Counted from the first letter of the stretch, positions 44,439 through 55,262 are shown. The stretch: DNA of 64,000 nt from Ahrensia sp. R2A130 (GCF_000179775.1 NZ_AEEB01000016.1:57199-121198), one strand, 5' to 3'. Made by a program: numbers and translations. The notes: generated by a model not told the origin, from the sequence alone.

Positions 44439-45032
44439 ATGTCTCTCGAAATACTCCTCGCCCTCATCTCCTTCGCCTTCGTCACGTCCATCACGCCGGG
44501 GCCGAATAACTTGATGCTCATGGCGTCTGGCGCGAATTTCGGTGTGCGCCGCACCGTGCCGCACATGTTGGGCGTAGCGCTGGGTTTCGTCGCCATGGTC
44601 GCGTTGGTGGGACTTGGCTTGGCGCAAATTTTCGATCTTTATCCGGTCAGCCGCACGGTACTTCAGGTCATCAGTGTCATCTACATGCTGTGGCTGGCGT
44701 GGAAGATCGCCACTGCAGCCGCGCCCAAAGATGCGGAAACCTCCGGCACCCCGATGACATTTCTGCAGGCTGCTGCCTTCCAATGGGTCAATCCAAAAGC
44801 ATGGGCCATGGCGCTATCTGCCATCGCCGTTTACGCACCGGACCGAAGCTTGGCTGCCATCCTTCTTGTGGCGGTCATTTTCGGCGCAGTGAACCTGCCA
44901 TCCGTGGGTAGTTGGGCATGGATGGGCCAGCAGTTGAAATATGTGCTGACCAACGCAACGCGGTTGAGGATTTTCAACTGGACCATGGCCGCGCTCTTGT
45001 TGGCCTCGCTCTATCCGGTGCTGTTTCCGTAG
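44439..45032 (+). CDS. LysE/RhtB-family amino acid exporter
   Basis: The 197-residue protein has six predicted helices and the family signature SITPGPNNLMLMASGANFG near the N terminus, plus FQWVNPKAWAMALSAIA in the middle. It exports an amino acid or derivative at the inner membrane. It is divergent from the Lrp-type regulator with 98 bases between starts. The pair interrupts the sugar transporter genes and is functionally unrelated to them. Confidence 0.92.
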   Translation: MSLEILLALISFAFVTSITPGPNNLMLMASGANFGVRRTVPHMLGVALGFVAMVALVGLGLAQIFDLYPVSRTVLQVISVIYMLWLAWKIATAAAPKDAETSGTPMTFLQAAAFQWVNPKAWAMALSAIAVYAPDRSLAAILLVAVIFGAVNLPSVGSWAWMGQQLKYVLTNATRLRIFNWTMAALLLASLYPVLFP

Positions 45033-45167
45033 TTGCACTCCGCAGTCAGGTGCGCCTGCGTGCAAATGTAAACTGGCACCAGCTGCCCCCTTGGCAAGCG
45101 CTTCCGATTGCTGGCACACTTGCAGCACGCACACCGCAACGACGGTGGCGCGTGAGGGAGGACTGCC

Positions 45168-46109
45168 ATGACTGTCGCACCAGCCGTGCCGAACGCCAGC
45201 GTGCCTGCATCTATTGCCGACCAGCGGTCGTGGTATCGCCGCAACCGGCTTCAAGTTGCGCCGTGGCTGTTCCTTGCCCCCGCGCTGATATTCTTTCTCA
45301 TCTACGTCATCATCCCGATCTTCCAGTCGATCTGGATCAGCTTTTACGCGTGGGACGGCCTTGGCGAAAAACAGTGGCTGGGCCTCGGCAACTATGTCGA
45401 ACTGGCCGATGATGATCGCTTCTACACCTCGCTTTACAACAATATATTGTGGCTGGTGCTGTACATGCTGGCCGTGCCCGCTGGCCTGTTCATCGCGCTG
45501 TTCCTGAACCAGACCGTGCCGGGAATGCGGCTCTACAAGTCGCTGTTCTTTTTCCCGTTTGTTATTTCGCAGGTGGTCGTCGGTCTTATCTTCTCGTGGT
45601 TCTACAACCCGAACTTCGGCATCGTGGCCGAAATCTGGGGCTTCTTCGGCGCATCTCCACCGTCCATTTTGGGCGATGAAGACCTTGTTACCTACGGCAT
45701 CATTTTCGCAGGCCTGTGGCCGCAGATCGCCTATTGCATGATCCTCTATCTCACCGGCCTCAACAACGTGTCGCCGGACCAGATCGAGGCAGGCAGGTTG
45801 GACAACGCCAAGGGCTGGAAAATGCTGTGGTACGTGGTGCTGCCGCAGCTTTGGCCCGCGACGTTCCTTGCCATCGTGGTCACCGTCATCGGCGCGCTGC
45901 GCTCGTTCGATATGATCGCGATCATGACCCAGGGCGGTCCTTATGGCTCGTCCAATGTGTTGTCATATTTCATGTTCGAACAGGCGCTATCGGAATACGG
46001 TTTCCGCATGGGTTACGGATCGGCAATCGCCACCGTGCTGTTCATGATCATGCTGATTTTCATCTCCTTCTTCCTGTGGAAGATGTGGCGCGACGAGCGG
46101 AGGGCTTAA
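45168..46109 (+). CDS. Sugar ABC transporter permease 1 (MalF-type)
   Basis: The 313-residue protein has six helices and the EAA loop QIEAGRLDNAKGWKMLWYVV followed by LPQLWP, which contacts the ATPase. The N-terminal WLFLAPALIFFLIYVIIPIF helix is typical for CUT1 permeases. GGGAGGA lies just before the ATG at 45168. The second permease starts three bases after the stop. It completes the transporter with the ATPase (41039) and binding protein (42338). Confidence 0.94.
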   Translation: MTVAPAVPNASVPASIADQRSWYRRNRLQVAPWLFLAPALIFFLIYVIIPIFQSIWISFYAWDGLGEKQWLGLGNYVELADDDRFYTSLYNNILWLVLYMLAVPAGLFIALFLNQTVPGMRLYKSLFFFPFVISQVVVGLIFSWFYNPNFGIVAEIWGFFGASPPSILGDEDLVTYGIIFAGLWPQIAYCMILYLTGLNNVSPDQIEAGRLDNAKGWKMLWYVVLPQLWPATFLAIVVTVIGALRSFDMIAIMTQGGPYGSSNVLSYFMFEQALSEYGFRMGYGSAIATVLFMIMLIFISFFLWKMWRDERRA

Positions 46110-46112
46110 CCG

Positions 46113-46964
46113 ATGTTTCCGACCCCTATCGAGAAGAAGTCCGCAGGCACGCAAACGCTCTACAAAATTGGCCTGCCTATCGCTTTGTTCATTTGGCTGT
46201 TGCCGCTGCTCGCCATTTTCATGACTTCTGTCCGCCCCGGTGGCGACATCAACGCGGGTAATGTCTTCGGCTGGCCGAGCCAGTTTCAGCTGTTTGAAAA
46301 CTATTACGCGGTATTCGCTGAATCTCAGGCGGCGCAATATCTGTGGAACTCACTGAAGATCACCGTTCCCACAATGATCCTGTCGGTCGGCCTCGCGGCG
46401 CTCGCGGGCTACGCGCTGGCGATCTACAAATTTCGGTTTTCGCTAACACTGTTCTTCATCTTCGTGGCGGGCAATTTCGTGCCGTTCCAAATCCTCATGG
46501 TGCCCGTCCGCGATTTGTCCTTGAGCTTCGGCCTCTACAACACCGTCACTGGCCTCGTGCTCTTCCACGCGGCGTTCCAAACCGGCTTTTGCACATTGTT
46601 CATGCGCAATTTCATCAAGGCGCTGCCGCACGAGTTGATCGAAAGCGCCCGCATCGAAGGCGTTGGTGAGTTCCGCATCTTCTGGCACCTCGTGCTGCCC
46701 CTCGTGCGCCCCGCATTGGCAGCGCTTGCCGTGCTCATCTTCACCTTCGTCTGGAACGACTATTTCTGGGCAACGGTGCTAACCAACGGCGAAAACGCCA
46801 AGCCGATCACAGCGGGCGTGAAGGCGCTGAACGGTCAGTTCGTGTCCCGCTGGCATCTGGTCTCCGCAGCATCGCTCATCGCAGCTTTGCCACCCGTCGC
46901 CATGTTCTTCCTCATGCAAAAGCACTTCATCGCGGGCCTGACATTGGGTGCGACGAAGGGATAA
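46113..46964 (+). CDS. Sugar ABC transporter permease 2 (MalG-type)
   Basis: The 283-residue permease has six helices and the EAA loop HELIESARIEGVGEFRIFWH followed by LVLPLVRPAL. TLYKIGLPIALFIWLLPLLA starts the first helix. It forms the heterodimeric channel with permease 1. Two tandem hairpins (46976-47044) lie between it and the alpha-galactosidase gene, perhaps tuning expression of the downstream enzymes. Confidence 0.94.
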   Translation: MFPTPIEKKSAGTQTLYKIGLPIALFIWLLPLLAIFMTSVRPGGDINAGNVFGWPSQFQLFENYYAVFAESQAAQYLWNSLKITVPTMILSVGLAALAGYALAIYKFRFSLTLFFIFVAGNFVPFQILMVPVRDLSLSFGLYNTVTGLVLFHAAFQTGFCTLFMRNFIKALPHELIESARIEGVGEFRIFWHLVLPLVRPALAALAVLIFTFVWNDYFWATVLTNGENAKPITAGVKALNGQFVSRWHLVSAASLIAALPPVAMFFLMQKHFIAGLTLGATKG

Positions 46965-46975
46965 AATATCCAGCA

Positions 46976-47044
46976 GGGCGGCTTTCACTGTTAGCCGCCC
47001 GCGCCTAAGAGGGGCGCAACGCCGCGCGCTTTCGTGCCCTCTTT
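46976..47044 (+). promoter_or_regulatory. Two tandem hairpins between permease 2 and the GH36 gene
   Basis: GGGCGGCT/AGCCGCCC (46976-47000) is a perfect 8-bp stem; AAGAGGG/CCCTCTT (47007-47043) is a second, looser stem. Neither has a proper T-run, so they are more likely mRNA stabilisers or partial attenuators inside the operon than full terminators. Confidence 0.45.
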
Positions 47045-47057
47045 CAGAGCCATTGCC

Positions 47058-49232
47058 ATGAGCCCAAAAACGAGTTCAGAAAACATCGTCCACACCCATC
47101 GGCTGGACGCCCACAACACGACCATCCTGTTTGGCTGGGTCACCGGCATTCCGGAGATCATCTATATCGGCGCGCGGTTGGACGATGGCATGGACGTGGA
47201 GATGTTCGCCCGTTCCCGCGCCCGCCCGTTGGGCCACGCCACCATGGACGAACACGCCCCTGTTTCCATGCAGCCGGAAATCGGCGCGGGCTTCATGGGC
47301 CACCCGGGTCTGGTGGCCAACCGGGTAGATTCTGACAAGCCCGGTTGGGCCGGGATCTTCGAGTGGGTGGAAACGGCGGAGACCGACGACGGCGTTACCT
47401 TCATCTGCCGCGACGACCACCGCGAGTTGCGCCTCGATATCACCGTCACGCTCTGCCGGAAATCCGGCGTCGCTGTCATGAAATCGCGCCTTACGAACGA
47501 AGGCGCTGACGACTGCATGGTCGATTGGATGAGCGCTCCCGTTATTCCCGTGCCGCAACATCTGTCCGAGTACCTGCACTTCCACGGTCGCTGGACGGCG
47601 GAGTTCGCCATCGACCGCCGCACCGTGCCCATGGGTTTGGTGAAGAGCGAAAACCGACGTGGTCGCACCAGCCATGAGGCCTTCCCCGGCACCATCATGC
47701 TGGCACCCACCACGGATGAAGAATCCGGTCGCTGCCTCGGCGTGCATATGGGTTGGTCCGGTAACCACCGCATGGTGCTGGAGCGTATGACGACGGGCGA
47801 ATGCCAACTGCAAATGGGTGTGCTGCATTTCTCCCGCGAGGGCATGTTGCCAGCCGGTCGCGCATTGGAAACACCTGAAATCCATGTGGCGACATCGGAC
47901 GTCGGTCTCAACGATCTGTCGCAGCGTTTCCACCGCCATGTGCGCGAGAACATCCTGAAACTTCCCGATGCCAAGAAGCCCCGTCCCGTCACCGTGAACA
48001 CGTGGGAAGCGATCTATTTCGACCACAACATCGACGCGCTGAAGGAATTGGCGGACGCTGCGGCGAAAGTCGGCGGTGAGCGTTTCGTGCTGGATGATGG
48101 TTGGTTTGTGGGCCGCAACGACGACACCACATCGCTGGGCGACTGGACGCCCGACCCGCAAAAATATCCCGACGGTCTGCACCCCATCGTCGATTATGTG
48201 GTGGACGAGAAGGGCATGGAATTCGGCCTGTGGGTGGAGCCGGAAATGGTGAACCCTGACAGCCAGCTTTACCGCGACCATCCCGATTGGGTATTGGCGG
48301 TGGACCCATATCCACGCCATCTGGGCCGCAACCAACTGGTGCTCGATCTCACCAATCCGGAAGTCTTCGAATATCTTTACACGGTCATCGGTGACCTGCT
48401 GAAAACTTACCGCACCGCCTATCTGAAATGGGACATGAACCGCGATCTGGTGTTGCCCGGCGACCGCACGGGCTTGCCTGCTGTTCACCGGCAAACCACC
48501 GCGCTTTACGCGCTGCTCGATCGGTTGCGCGAAGGTTTCCCGAATGTCGAAATCGAAAGTTGCGCGTCAGGTGGCGGGCGTGTGGATTATGAAATCCTAA
48601 AACGCACCCACCGCTTCTGGACATCGGACAGCAACGACGCTGTGGAGCGAACCCGCATCCAGCACGGCTTCACGCATTTTCTGCCGCCCGAAGTCATGGG
48701 CTCCCATGTCGGCCCCGCGTGGTGTCACACGTCGGGCAGGGGTTTCCATCCCGACTTCCGCGCGTTGGTGGCAAGCTATGGCCACATGGGTTTGGAGCTG
48801 GATTTGCGGAAGGTCAGCGATGAGGAATTCGCGCTCTTCGCCGCCGCTGTGGAACGCTACAAGGCTGATCGCGACCTATGGCACAGCGGTGATTACCACC
48901 GTATCACAACCGTCGATGCCGACCTGTTAGGCGCTTGCGTGGTCGATGCCGAACAGCGTTCTGCGCGTATCGTAATGATGCAGATAGACCGTCCCCGCTC
49001 CATCGTTCCACCCACCATACAAGTGCCGGGGTTGAACCCGAACCGGCGTTATAAGGTGGAGTTGCAGACCGAAAACAAGGTCGCCATGCACGGCTCCCGC
49101 AAATTCCGTAATCGCTTGATGGACGGGCGGCTGGAACTGACAGGCGCAGTGCTCATGTCCGCCGGCGTTCAACTGCCGGTGCTCTACGCGCAGACGGGCG
49201 TGGCCTTGGCGCTGGAGGCTATCGATGACTGA
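47058..49232 (+). CDS. Alpha-galactosidase, GH36
   Basis: The 724-residue GH36 enzyme cleaves terminal alpha-galactose from melibiose, raffinose and related sugars. The nucleophile is Asp459 in LKWDMNRDL and the acid/base Asp524 in WTSDSNDAVERTR; ESCASGGGRVDYEIL and DDGWFVGRNDD are other landmarks. No signal peptide is seen, so it works on imported sugars. The start ATG at 47058 (MSPKTSSEN) is chosen over a GTG at 47034. Its stop overlaps dgoK by eight bases. Confidence 0.94.
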   Translation: MSPKTSSENIVHTHRLDAHNTTILFGWVTGIPEIIYIGARLDDGMDVEMFARSRARPLGHATMDEHAPVSMQPEIGAGFMGHPGLVANRVDSDKPGWAGIFEWVETAETDDGVTFICRDDHRELRLDITVTLCRKSGVAVMKSRLTNEGADDCMVDWMSAPVIPVPQHLSEYLHFHGRWTAEFAIDRRTVPMGLVKSENRRGRTSHEAFPGTIMLAPTTDEESGRCLGVHMGWSGNHRMVLERMTTGECQLQMGVLHFSREGMLPAGRALETPEIHVATSDVGLNDLSQRFHRHVRENILKLPDAKKPRPVTVNTWEAIYFDHNIDALKELADAAAKVGGERFVLDDGWFVGRNDDTTSLGDWTPDPQKYPDGLHPIVDYVVDEKGMEFGLWVEPEMVNPDSQLYRDHPDWVLAVDPYPRHLGRNQLVLDLTNPEVFEYLYTVIGDLLKTYRTAYLKWDMNRDLVLPGDRTGLPAVHRQTTALYALLDRLREGFPNVEIESCASGGGRVDYEILKRTHRFWTSDSNDAVERTRIQHGFTHFLPPEVMGSHVGPAWCHTSGRGFHPDFRALVASYGHMGLELDLRKVSDEEFALFAAAVERYKADRDLWHSGDYHRITTVDADLLGACVVDAEQRSARIVMMQIDRPRSIVPPTIQVPGLNPNRRYKVELQTENKVAMHGSRKFRNRLMDGRLELTGAVLMSAGVQLPVLYAQTGVALALEAIDD

Positions 49233-50130
49233 CCCCGCGCTCATCGCCCTTGACTGGGGCACGACGAATGTACGTGCTGCATTGCTGGATGGCGAAGGCC
49301 AAGTGCTGGAGGCCCGCAAAGGCGAAAGCGGTGTGGGGAGTTTGGATGAAGCGGGTTTTATCGCCCGTTTTGGAGAACTGACGGAAGGCTGGCCGAAGCT
49401 ACCCGCTATCGCTTGTGGTATGGTCGGCAGTAGACAGGGGTGGAGCGAAGCCCACTATTGCGAATTGCCGTTGGATGTCTCGCAACTTGCCGCAAAACTG
49501 CACCGCACAAACCACCTCACTATCGTGCCCGGTGTCATGAAAGATACCCTCGACCAGGCCGACGTCATGCGCGGTGAGGAAACCCAGATCGCGGCCTTGC
49601 TGGCAGAAAATCCTGCTTTCGATGGCACCATAGTGCTGCCCGGCACTCACTCCAAATGGGCGCGTATCGCCAAGGGCAAGCTGGTCGATTTCAAAACCTA
49701 TATGACCGGTGAATTGTTCGATGCTTTCGCGGGCCACACGATTTTACGCCACACCGTTCAGCCCGCCGAATTGGATGCAGACGACAACGCGTTCGACGTT
49801 GCTGTGGGTGATGTGTTCATGACCAAGGGCAGCGATTGGGGGCGCTTCTTCAACCTTCGCGCTGCAGCGCTGGTGGGTGAAACCCTGCCAGGCCAGTTGC
49901 GCGAAAAACTGTCCGGCTATCTTATCGGCATGGAACTATCGTCGGCCGCGCAGGATGGTTTCGATGTGCAGGCGGTCACTATAATCGGTGGCGGTGCCTT
50001 GGTGGAGCGCTACACGCGGGCGCTAGCTGTGCTTGCTGCTGACGTTACGCCACGGGAATCCGACACCCTCATCTGGCCCGCGCTGTTCGCGCTGGCGCAG
50101 CAGGCCAATATGATTGGAAACGAAACATGA
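49225..50130 (+). CDS. dgoK: 2-Dehydro-3-deoxygalactonokinase
   Basis: DgoK (301 aa) phosphorylates 2-keto-3-deoxygalactonate to KDPGal in the De Ley-Doudoroff route. The N-terminal ALDWGTTNVRAALLD is the ASKHA phosphate-binding motif; CGMVGSRQGWSEA, LPGTHSKWARI and FKTYMTGELFDA are DgoK-specific. The start and stop overlap the neighbours (ATGACTGA with the alpha-galactosidase, ATGA with dgoA), indicating translational coupling. Confidence 0.95.
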   Translation: MTDPALIALDWGTTNVRAALLDGEGQVLEARKGESGVGSLDEAGFIARFGELTEGWPKLPAIACGMVGSRQGWSEAHYCELPLDVSQLAAKLHRTNHLTIVPGVMKDTLDQADVMRGEETQIAALLAENPAFDGTIVLPGTHSKWARIAKGKLVDFKTYMTGELFDAFAGHTILRHTVQPAELDADDNAFDVAVGDVFMTKGSDWGRFFNLRAAALVGETLPGQLREKLSGYLIGMELSSAAQDGFDVQAVTIIGGGALVERYTRALAVLAADVTPRESDTLIWPALFALAQQANMIGNET

Positions 50131-50753
50131 GCGATCTTTTCGAAGGCCACCGCCCCTTGGTGGCGATCCTGCGCGGGCTTGATTCCGACGATGCTGTCGC
50201 CATCGGCGGTGAGTTGATCGACGCCGGTTTTGGCATCATCGAAGTGCCGCTCAATTCGCCCGATCCATTGCGCTCCATCGGCGCGCTGGCGGATGCGTTC
50301 GGCGACCACGCTATCATCGGTGCAGGCACGGTGCTGACCACGCAACAGGTGGATGCCGTGCGGAGCGTCAACGGTCGCCTCATCGTGTCGCCCAATATGG
50401 ATGTCGACGTGATCGCCCGCACACGCGACAAGGGCGGCTTGTCTTTCCCCGGCGTGTTCACTCCTACGGAAGCCTTCGCTGCCGTCAAAGCCGGGTGCCA
50501 CGCGCTGAAATTCTTCCCCGCATCGCTCCACGGGCCGGACGGCGTGAAGGCGATCAAAGCTGTGCTGCCGCCGGAAATTCCTGTGCTGGCTGTGGGCGGC
50601 GTTACCGTGCCGACCATCGGCGAATGGCTTGCGGCAGGAACGGCGGGCTTTGGCATCGGCTCCAATGTGTTCAAAGTTGGCTGGTCAGCCGCGCAGGTTG
50701 GCGAACAGGCCCGCGCGTTCGTGGCCGCCTATGATGCCGCCGCACATGGCTGA
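50127..50753 (+). CDS. dgoA: 2-Dehydro-3-deoxy-6-phosphogalactonate aldolase
   Basis: DgoA (208 aa) splits KDPGal into pyruvate and glyceraldehyde 3-phosphate. The Schiff-base lysine is in CHALKFFPAS; IEVPLNSP carries the PLNSP motif that distinguishes KDPGal aldolases from KDPG aldolases, and GAGTVLT and AVGGVTVPTIGEWL complete the barrel. Its stop overlaps the GH42 start by eight bases. It is the only aldolase of this family in the window, although an Entner-Doudoroff operon lies next door. Confidence 0.94.
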   Translation: MSDLFEGHRPLVAILRGLDSDDAVAIGGELIDAGFGIIEVPLNSPDPLRSIGALADAFGDHAIIGAGTVLTTQQVDAVRSVNGRLIVSPNMDVDVIARTRDKGGLSFPGVFTPTEAFAAVKAGCHALKFFPASLHGPDGVKAIKAVLPPEIPVLAVGGVTVPTIGEWLAAGTAGFGIGSNVFKVGWSAAQVGEQARAFVAAYDAAAHG

Positions 50754-52725
50754 CCGTTCCCCGACCCTCGGCGTTTGCTACTACCCCGAACATTGGCCCC
50801 GCGACATGTGGGAGCACGATGCGGCCCGCATGGTGGAATGCGGAATCACGGTAGTTCGCATTGGCGAGTTTTCCTGGTCGCGCATTGAACCATCGCGTGA
50901 CGATTTTCAGTTCGAGTGGCTGGACGACGCCGTCGAAGTGCTGGCAAAAGCTGGCCTGAATATCGTCATGGGAACGCCCACAGCCACGCCGCCCAAATGG
51001 CTGGTGGACGAAATGCCGGACATGGTGGCGGTGGACGCGCAGGGCAATCCACGCAAATTCGGCTCCCGTCGCCACTACGACTTCAGCCACATTGGCTTCC
51101 GCGTTGAAAGCCGCCGCATCACCGAAATTTTTGCCAAACGCTACGGTGAGCACCCCGCCATCATCGCGTGGCAGACCGACAACGAATATGGCTGTCACGA
51201 CACCACGATGAGCTACAGCGATGCTGCCCGCGATGGGTTTCGCGTATGGCTTGCAGCGCGCTACGGCACCGTCGATGCGCTGAACGAGGCGTGGGGCAAC
51301 ATCTTCTGGTCGATGGAATTAGCCAGTTTCGAAGATGCGGAATTGCCGAACCTCACCGTCACAGAACCCAACCCCGCCCATGTGCTGGATTTCCGCCGCT
51401 ACTCCTCCGATCAGGTGGTCGCTTTCAACCGCGAACAGGTCGACATCATCCGCGCCCATTCCCCGGGCCGCGATGTGCTGCACAATTTCATGCAGCACTA
51501 CACCGAGTTCGACCATTTCGATGTTTCCGTCGATCTCGATGTGGCGACGTGGGACAGCTACCCCATTGGCATGCTGGAACGGCACGGTCGCGATGCGGCG
51601 TGGAAGAACTGGTATATGCGCGCGGGCGATCCTGACAGTCAGGCTTTCCACCACGACCTTTACCGTGCTTGTGGGCGAGTGAAAGACAGATCGCAAGCTG
51701 GCCGCATGTGGGTGATGGAGCAGCAGCCTGGTCCGGTGAACTGGGCACCGTGGAACCCCGACCCGCACCCCGGCATGGTTCGCCTGTGGACCCACGAGGC
51801 CATTGCCCACGGCGCGGAAGTCGTCAGCTATTTCCGCTGGCGGCAAGCGCCTTTCGCGCAAGAGCAATTTCATGCGGGCCTGCTGCGGCCCGATGATACC
51901 GAAGACCGTGGTTACGATGAAGCCGCGCAGGTAGCGCTGGAATTGGCCGACTTACCGAAAGCCCAAACCACTCGTGCGAAGGTCGCGTTGGTCTTCGACT
52001 ATGCGTCGATCTGGGCAACCGAGATCCAGCCGCAAGGTGCAGATTATGATGGCTTCACGCTTGCGTTAGAGTGGTATTCCGCCCTGCGTCGCCAAGGCCA
52101 GAACATCGACATAGTGCGCCCCGGCGAAGCGCTGGACGGTTACTCAGCCGTCTTCGTGCCGCACCTGTTGATGGTGAGCGATAAGGCGTCGGTGACGTTT
52201 GAAAATTGCGACGGCCACATCGTTTTCGGTTCGCGCACCGGTTCACGAACCGAACACCATCGCATTCCTGATGGTCTGCCGCCCGGGCCGTTGCGCGCGC
52301 TGATCGACATAAAGATCAACCGTGTGGAAAGCCTGCGTCCTGCTCATTGTCACCTTGTAGGCAATACCGGTTCCTTGGTGAAATGGGCAGAACAGGTCGA
52401 GGCAGGGCGAGGTGTCGATGTGATTGCGGAAACTGCTGAAGGCCATCCGGCCCGCTTGCGGCAGGGTAAGGTGGACTACATCGCTGGCTGGCCGGATGAG
52501 AGCCTGTTGGACGGTATCATTTCCGACACGCTAGACCGTGCGGGTATCGAGCGCATCGAAACTGGAGATGACTTACGGGTCCGTGACCGCGGCAATCTCC
52601 GCACCATCGTGAACTACGGGCCCAAGCCACGCGATACGGCTCATTTGATTCCGAGCGGTGCGAAGGTGCTGGTTGGCGAGGCGACCCTCGGAGTTGCGGG
52701 TGTCGCTATTGTCGAGTTGCCTTAA
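50746..52725 (+). CDS. Beta-galactosidase, GH42
   Basis: The 659-residue GH42 enzyme hydrolyses beta-galactosides. The acid/base is Glu147 in [11 protein letters not shown] and the nucleophile Glu325 in [12 protein letters not shown]. The N terminus [18 protein letters not shown] and C-terminal small domain match the family. There is no signal peptide. The ATG at 50746 overlaps dgoA; its TAA shares the bases TTAA (52722-52725) with the stop of the convergent edd. Together with GH36 it lets the cell use both anomers of galactosides. Confidence 0.94.
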   Translation: MADRSPTLGVCYYPEHWPRDMWEHDAARMVECGITVVRIGEFSWSRIEPSRDDFQFEWLDDAVEVLAKAGLNIVMGTPTATPPKWLVDEMPDMVAVDAQGNPRKFGSRRHYDFSHIGFRVESRRITEIFAKRYGEHPAIIAWQTDNEYGCHDTTMSYSDAARDGFRVWLAARYGTVDALNEAWGNIFWSMELASFEDAELPNLTVTEPNPAHVLDFRRYSSDQVVAFNREQVDIIRAHSPGRDVLHNFMQHYTEFDHFDVSVDLDVATWDSYPIGMLERHGRDAAWKNWYMRAGDPDSQAFHHDLYRACGRVKDRSQAGRMWVMEQQPGPVNWAPWNPDPHPGMVRLWTHEAIAHGAEVVSYFRWRQAPFAQEQFHAGLLRPDDTEDRGYDEAAQVALELADLPKAQTTRAKVALVFDYASIWATEIQPQGADYDGFTLALEWYSALRRQGQNIDIVRPGEALDGYSAVFVPHLLMVSDKASVTFENCDGHIVFGSRTGSRTEHHRIPDGLPPGPLRALIDIKINRVESLRPAHCHLVGNTGSLVKWAEQVEAGRGVDVIAETAEGHPARLRQGKVDYIAGWPDESLLDGIISDTLDRAGIERIETGDDLRVRDRGNLRTIVNYGPKPRDTAHLIPSGAKVLVGEATLGVAGVAIVELP

Positions 52726-54536
52726 CCGAGAACACTTGCGCCCGTATCGGCCGTCGAAACATTCGCGCGGAACGCGTGGAATAACTCTACGCCCATGCCG
52801 AATTCATTGCCGCTCATGTCTGCTGTTGCGAGTTCCCGAGCAGCCCATTCCGCCTCATCCACCAAGGCCACCAACTCGCCTGTCTTCGCGTTCAATCGCA
52901 CCACGTCGCCATCGCGTAGCTTGGCTATGCCGCCACCCGCTTTGGCCTCAGGTGTGCAGTGGATCGCGGCGGGAACCTTGCCGGATGCGCCGGACATGCG
53001 GCCATCCGTGACGAGGGCGACCTTGTAGCCACGGTCCTGCAACACGCCCAGCGGCGGGGTGAGTTTGTGGAGTTCCGGCATGCCGTTAGCCTGCGGACCC
53101 TGAAAGCGGCACACGGCGATGACGTCCATGTTCAACTCGTCCGCCTCGAAAGCATCGCGGATGCCGTGCTGCGTATCGAAGATACGAACCGGCGCTTCGA
53201 TGATGTGGTATTCCTCCTTCACGGCAGAGGTCTTGATGACCGCACGGCCTATATTGCCGTCGAGCATTTTCAGGCCGCCATCGGCGCGGAAGGGTTTTTT
53301 GACAGTGCTGAGAATGTTGGTATTGCCGCCTTCTTTTGGCGCGGGCTTCCACTCGACGCCACCATCGGCAGACAGCTTCGGTTCCTGCGCCATCAGCGAC
53401 AGGCTTTCGCCCATGATGGTCGTCACGTCGTCGTGCAAATGACCTTCGCGCAGCAATTCACCGATGAGATAGGGGAGGCCGCCGGCTGCATGAAAATGGT
53501 TCACATCTGCCATGCCGTTGGGATACACGCGGGCGAGCAGCGGGGTGCATTCGGCAAGGTCCGACAGGTCTTCCAGCGTGAGCACGATGCCCGCCGCCTT
53601 CGCCATGGCGACGAGATGCAGCACATGGTTGGTGGAGCCACCGGTGGTGTGCAGGCCGATGATGCCGTTCACCATCGCCTTCTCGTCGATCACGCGACCT
53701 ATGGGCGTGAAGCGATTGCCTTGCCCGGTGATCGCAAGCGCAGTGCGAACCGCCTCTTCCGTTAGCGCATCGCGCAGGGTGGTGTCGGGGTTCACGAAGC
53801 TGGACCCGGGCAGGTGCAGGCCCATAAATTCCATCAGCATCTGGTTGGAATTCGCGGTGCCGTAAAATGTGCATGTGCCGGGCGAATGATAGCTTGCACT
53901 TTCCGCTTTCAGCAGTTCATCGCGGCCGATTTTGCCTTCTGCGTATAGCTGGCGGATGCGGACTTTTTCGTCGTTCGCCATGCCGGACGGCATCGGACCT
54001 GCTGGCACGAAAACGGCGGGCAAATGGCCGAAGGTCAGCGCGCCGATCATCAGACCCGGCACGATCTTGTCGCAAACACCTAGGTAGAGCGCGGCATCGA
54101 ACATGTTGTGGGACAGGCCAACGGCGGTGGCCATGGCGATGACGTCGCGGGAAAACAGCGACAGCTCCATGCCCTTCTGGCCCTGCGTGACGCCATCGCA
54201 CATGGCCGGTACGCCCGAGGCCACCTGCGCCACCGCGCCTTCTTCAGACGCGATGCGCTTGATGATGGATGGGAAGCGCCCGAACGGTTCATGGGCCGAC
54301 AGCATGTCGTTGTAGGAGTTGATGATCGCAAGGTTCGGCACCGTGTCGCCGGACAGTTTTTCCTTGTCGCCGGTGCCGCAGGCGGCAAAGCCGTGTGCGA
54401 GGTTTCCGCAGGTCAGTGACGAGCGGTGCGGTCCGTCGGAAGCGGCGCGGTCGAGCCGGTCGAGATAGGCTTCGCGCGTCGGCTTGGAACGCTCGATAAT
54501 GCGGTCGGTGACGGCGATAATGGCGGCAATCGTCAT
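52722..54536 (-). CDS. edd: 6-Phosphogluconate dehydratase
   Basis: Edd (604 aa) converts 6-phosphogluconate to KDPG using a labile 4Fe-4S cluster. Identifying parts are [33 protein letters not shown] (cluster cysteine), [20 protein letters not shown] and [23 protein letters not shown] precedes the ATG at 54536. It is the last gene of the leftward zwf-pgl-edd operon. The companion KDPG aldolase gene eda is not in the window. Confidence 0.96.
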   Translation of the reverse strand: MTIAAIIAVTDRIIERSKPTREAYLDRLDRAASDGPHRSSLTCGNLAHGFAACGTGDKEKLSGDTVPNLAIINSYNDMLSAHEPFGRFPSIIKRIASEEGAVAQVASGVPAMCDGVTQGQKGMELSLFSRDVIAMATAVGLSHNMFDAALYLGVCDKIVPGLMIGALTFGHLPAVFVPAGPMPSGMANDEKVRIRQLYAEGKIGRDELLKAESASYHSPGTCTFYGTANSNQMLMEFMGLHLPGSSFVNPDTTLRDALTEEAVRTALAITGQGNRFTPIGRVIDEKAMVNGIIGLHTTGGSTNHVLHLVAMAKAAGIVLTLEDLSDLAECTPLLARVYPNGMADVNHFHAAGGLPYLIGELLREGHLHDDVTTIMGESLSLMAQEPKLSADGGVEWKPAPKEGGNTNILSTVKKPFRADGGLKMLDGNIGRAVIKTSAVKEEYHIIEAPVRIFDTQHGIRDAFEADELNMDVIAVCRFQGPQANGMPELHKLTPPLGVLQDRGYKVALVTDGRMSGASGKVPAAIHCTPEAKAGGGIAKLRDGDVVRLNAKTGELVALVDEAEWAARELATADMSGNEFGMGVELFHAFRANVSTADTGASVLG

Positions 54537-54554
54537 GGTTGCTCTCCAGTCGTT

Positions 54555-55262
54555 TTATGGAGCCCAGTAAACGTTCAGGTGGGCATCGGGGTGGCGCAGC
54601 ACGTGGCGGATGGGCAGGTCGTCCGCCGGTCCGTCCTTCATTGCTTCTTCGAAAACCGCGCGTTTCTTTTCGCCTTCGATGTGCAGCACGAGATAGGTCG
54701 CCTCCACGATCACCGGTAGCGTCATGGTGATGCGCGGGTCCGGCACGTCTGGCGCTTCAACGCGCAAAAAGCTGGCGGCCTGTTTCGGGTCGGTGGCAGC
54801 CGCAAGCTGCGGGCTGCCGGGGAAGAACGAGGCCGTATGGCCATCTTCGCCCATTCCGAGAACCAGCACGTCGAACGGGCGTTCTTCATCTTCGGCCAGT
54901 TTTTCACCAGCCGCTGCAGCAGCCTCACCCGGTGTCATGGCATCGCGCCAGAGTGATAGAAACTCGCTGTCGGGATGGTCTTGCAGGCCAGCGTTATCGC
55001 GGATCATCCGTTCGTTAGAACGCTCGTGGGTCGGTGGGACGAAACGCTCGTCCACCATGGCGAGATAGGTCATATCGCTTTCGAAGGATGGGTTTTTCGC
55101 CAGCGTTTGCAGGAACAGTTTGGGCGTGGAGCCGCCGGACAATGCCAGCGATGCGAAATGCCCCGCCTCGATATCGGTCTCCAGCCGTGTCGCCACGTCC
55201 TCGGCCAATTGGTTTGCAAGGTCTTCGCGTGTCTCGAATTCTATGAACTGGTCTATGGCCAT
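54555..55262 (-). CDS. pgl: 6-Phosphogluconolactonase
   Basis: Pgl (235 aa, DevB type) hydrolyses 6-phosphogluconolactone. Motifs are LALSGGSTPKLFLQTLA, MVDERFVPPTHERSNERMI, VLVLGMGEDGHTASFFPGSP and MTLPVI. It sits between zwf (32-base gap) and edd (18-base gap) and catalyses the step between them. Confidence 0.95.
   Translation of the reverse strand: MAIDQFIEFETREDLANQLAEDVATRLETDIEAGHFASLALSGGSTPKLFLQTLAKNPSFESDMTYLAMVDERFVPPTHERSNERMIRDNAGLQDHPDSEFLSLWRDAMTPGEAAAAAGEKLAEDEERPFDVLVLGMGEDGHTASFFPGSPQLAAATDPKQAASFLRVEAPDVPDPRITMTLPVIVEATYLVLHIEGEKKRAVFEEAMKDGPADDLPIRHVLRHPDAHLNVYWAP

Noticed and set aside
47076..48494. A 472-codon minus-strand frame inside the alpha-galactosidase gene
   Set aside because: The plus strand encodes an intact GH36 enzyme with catalytic residues; the antisense frame is histidine- and valine-rich shadow sequence.
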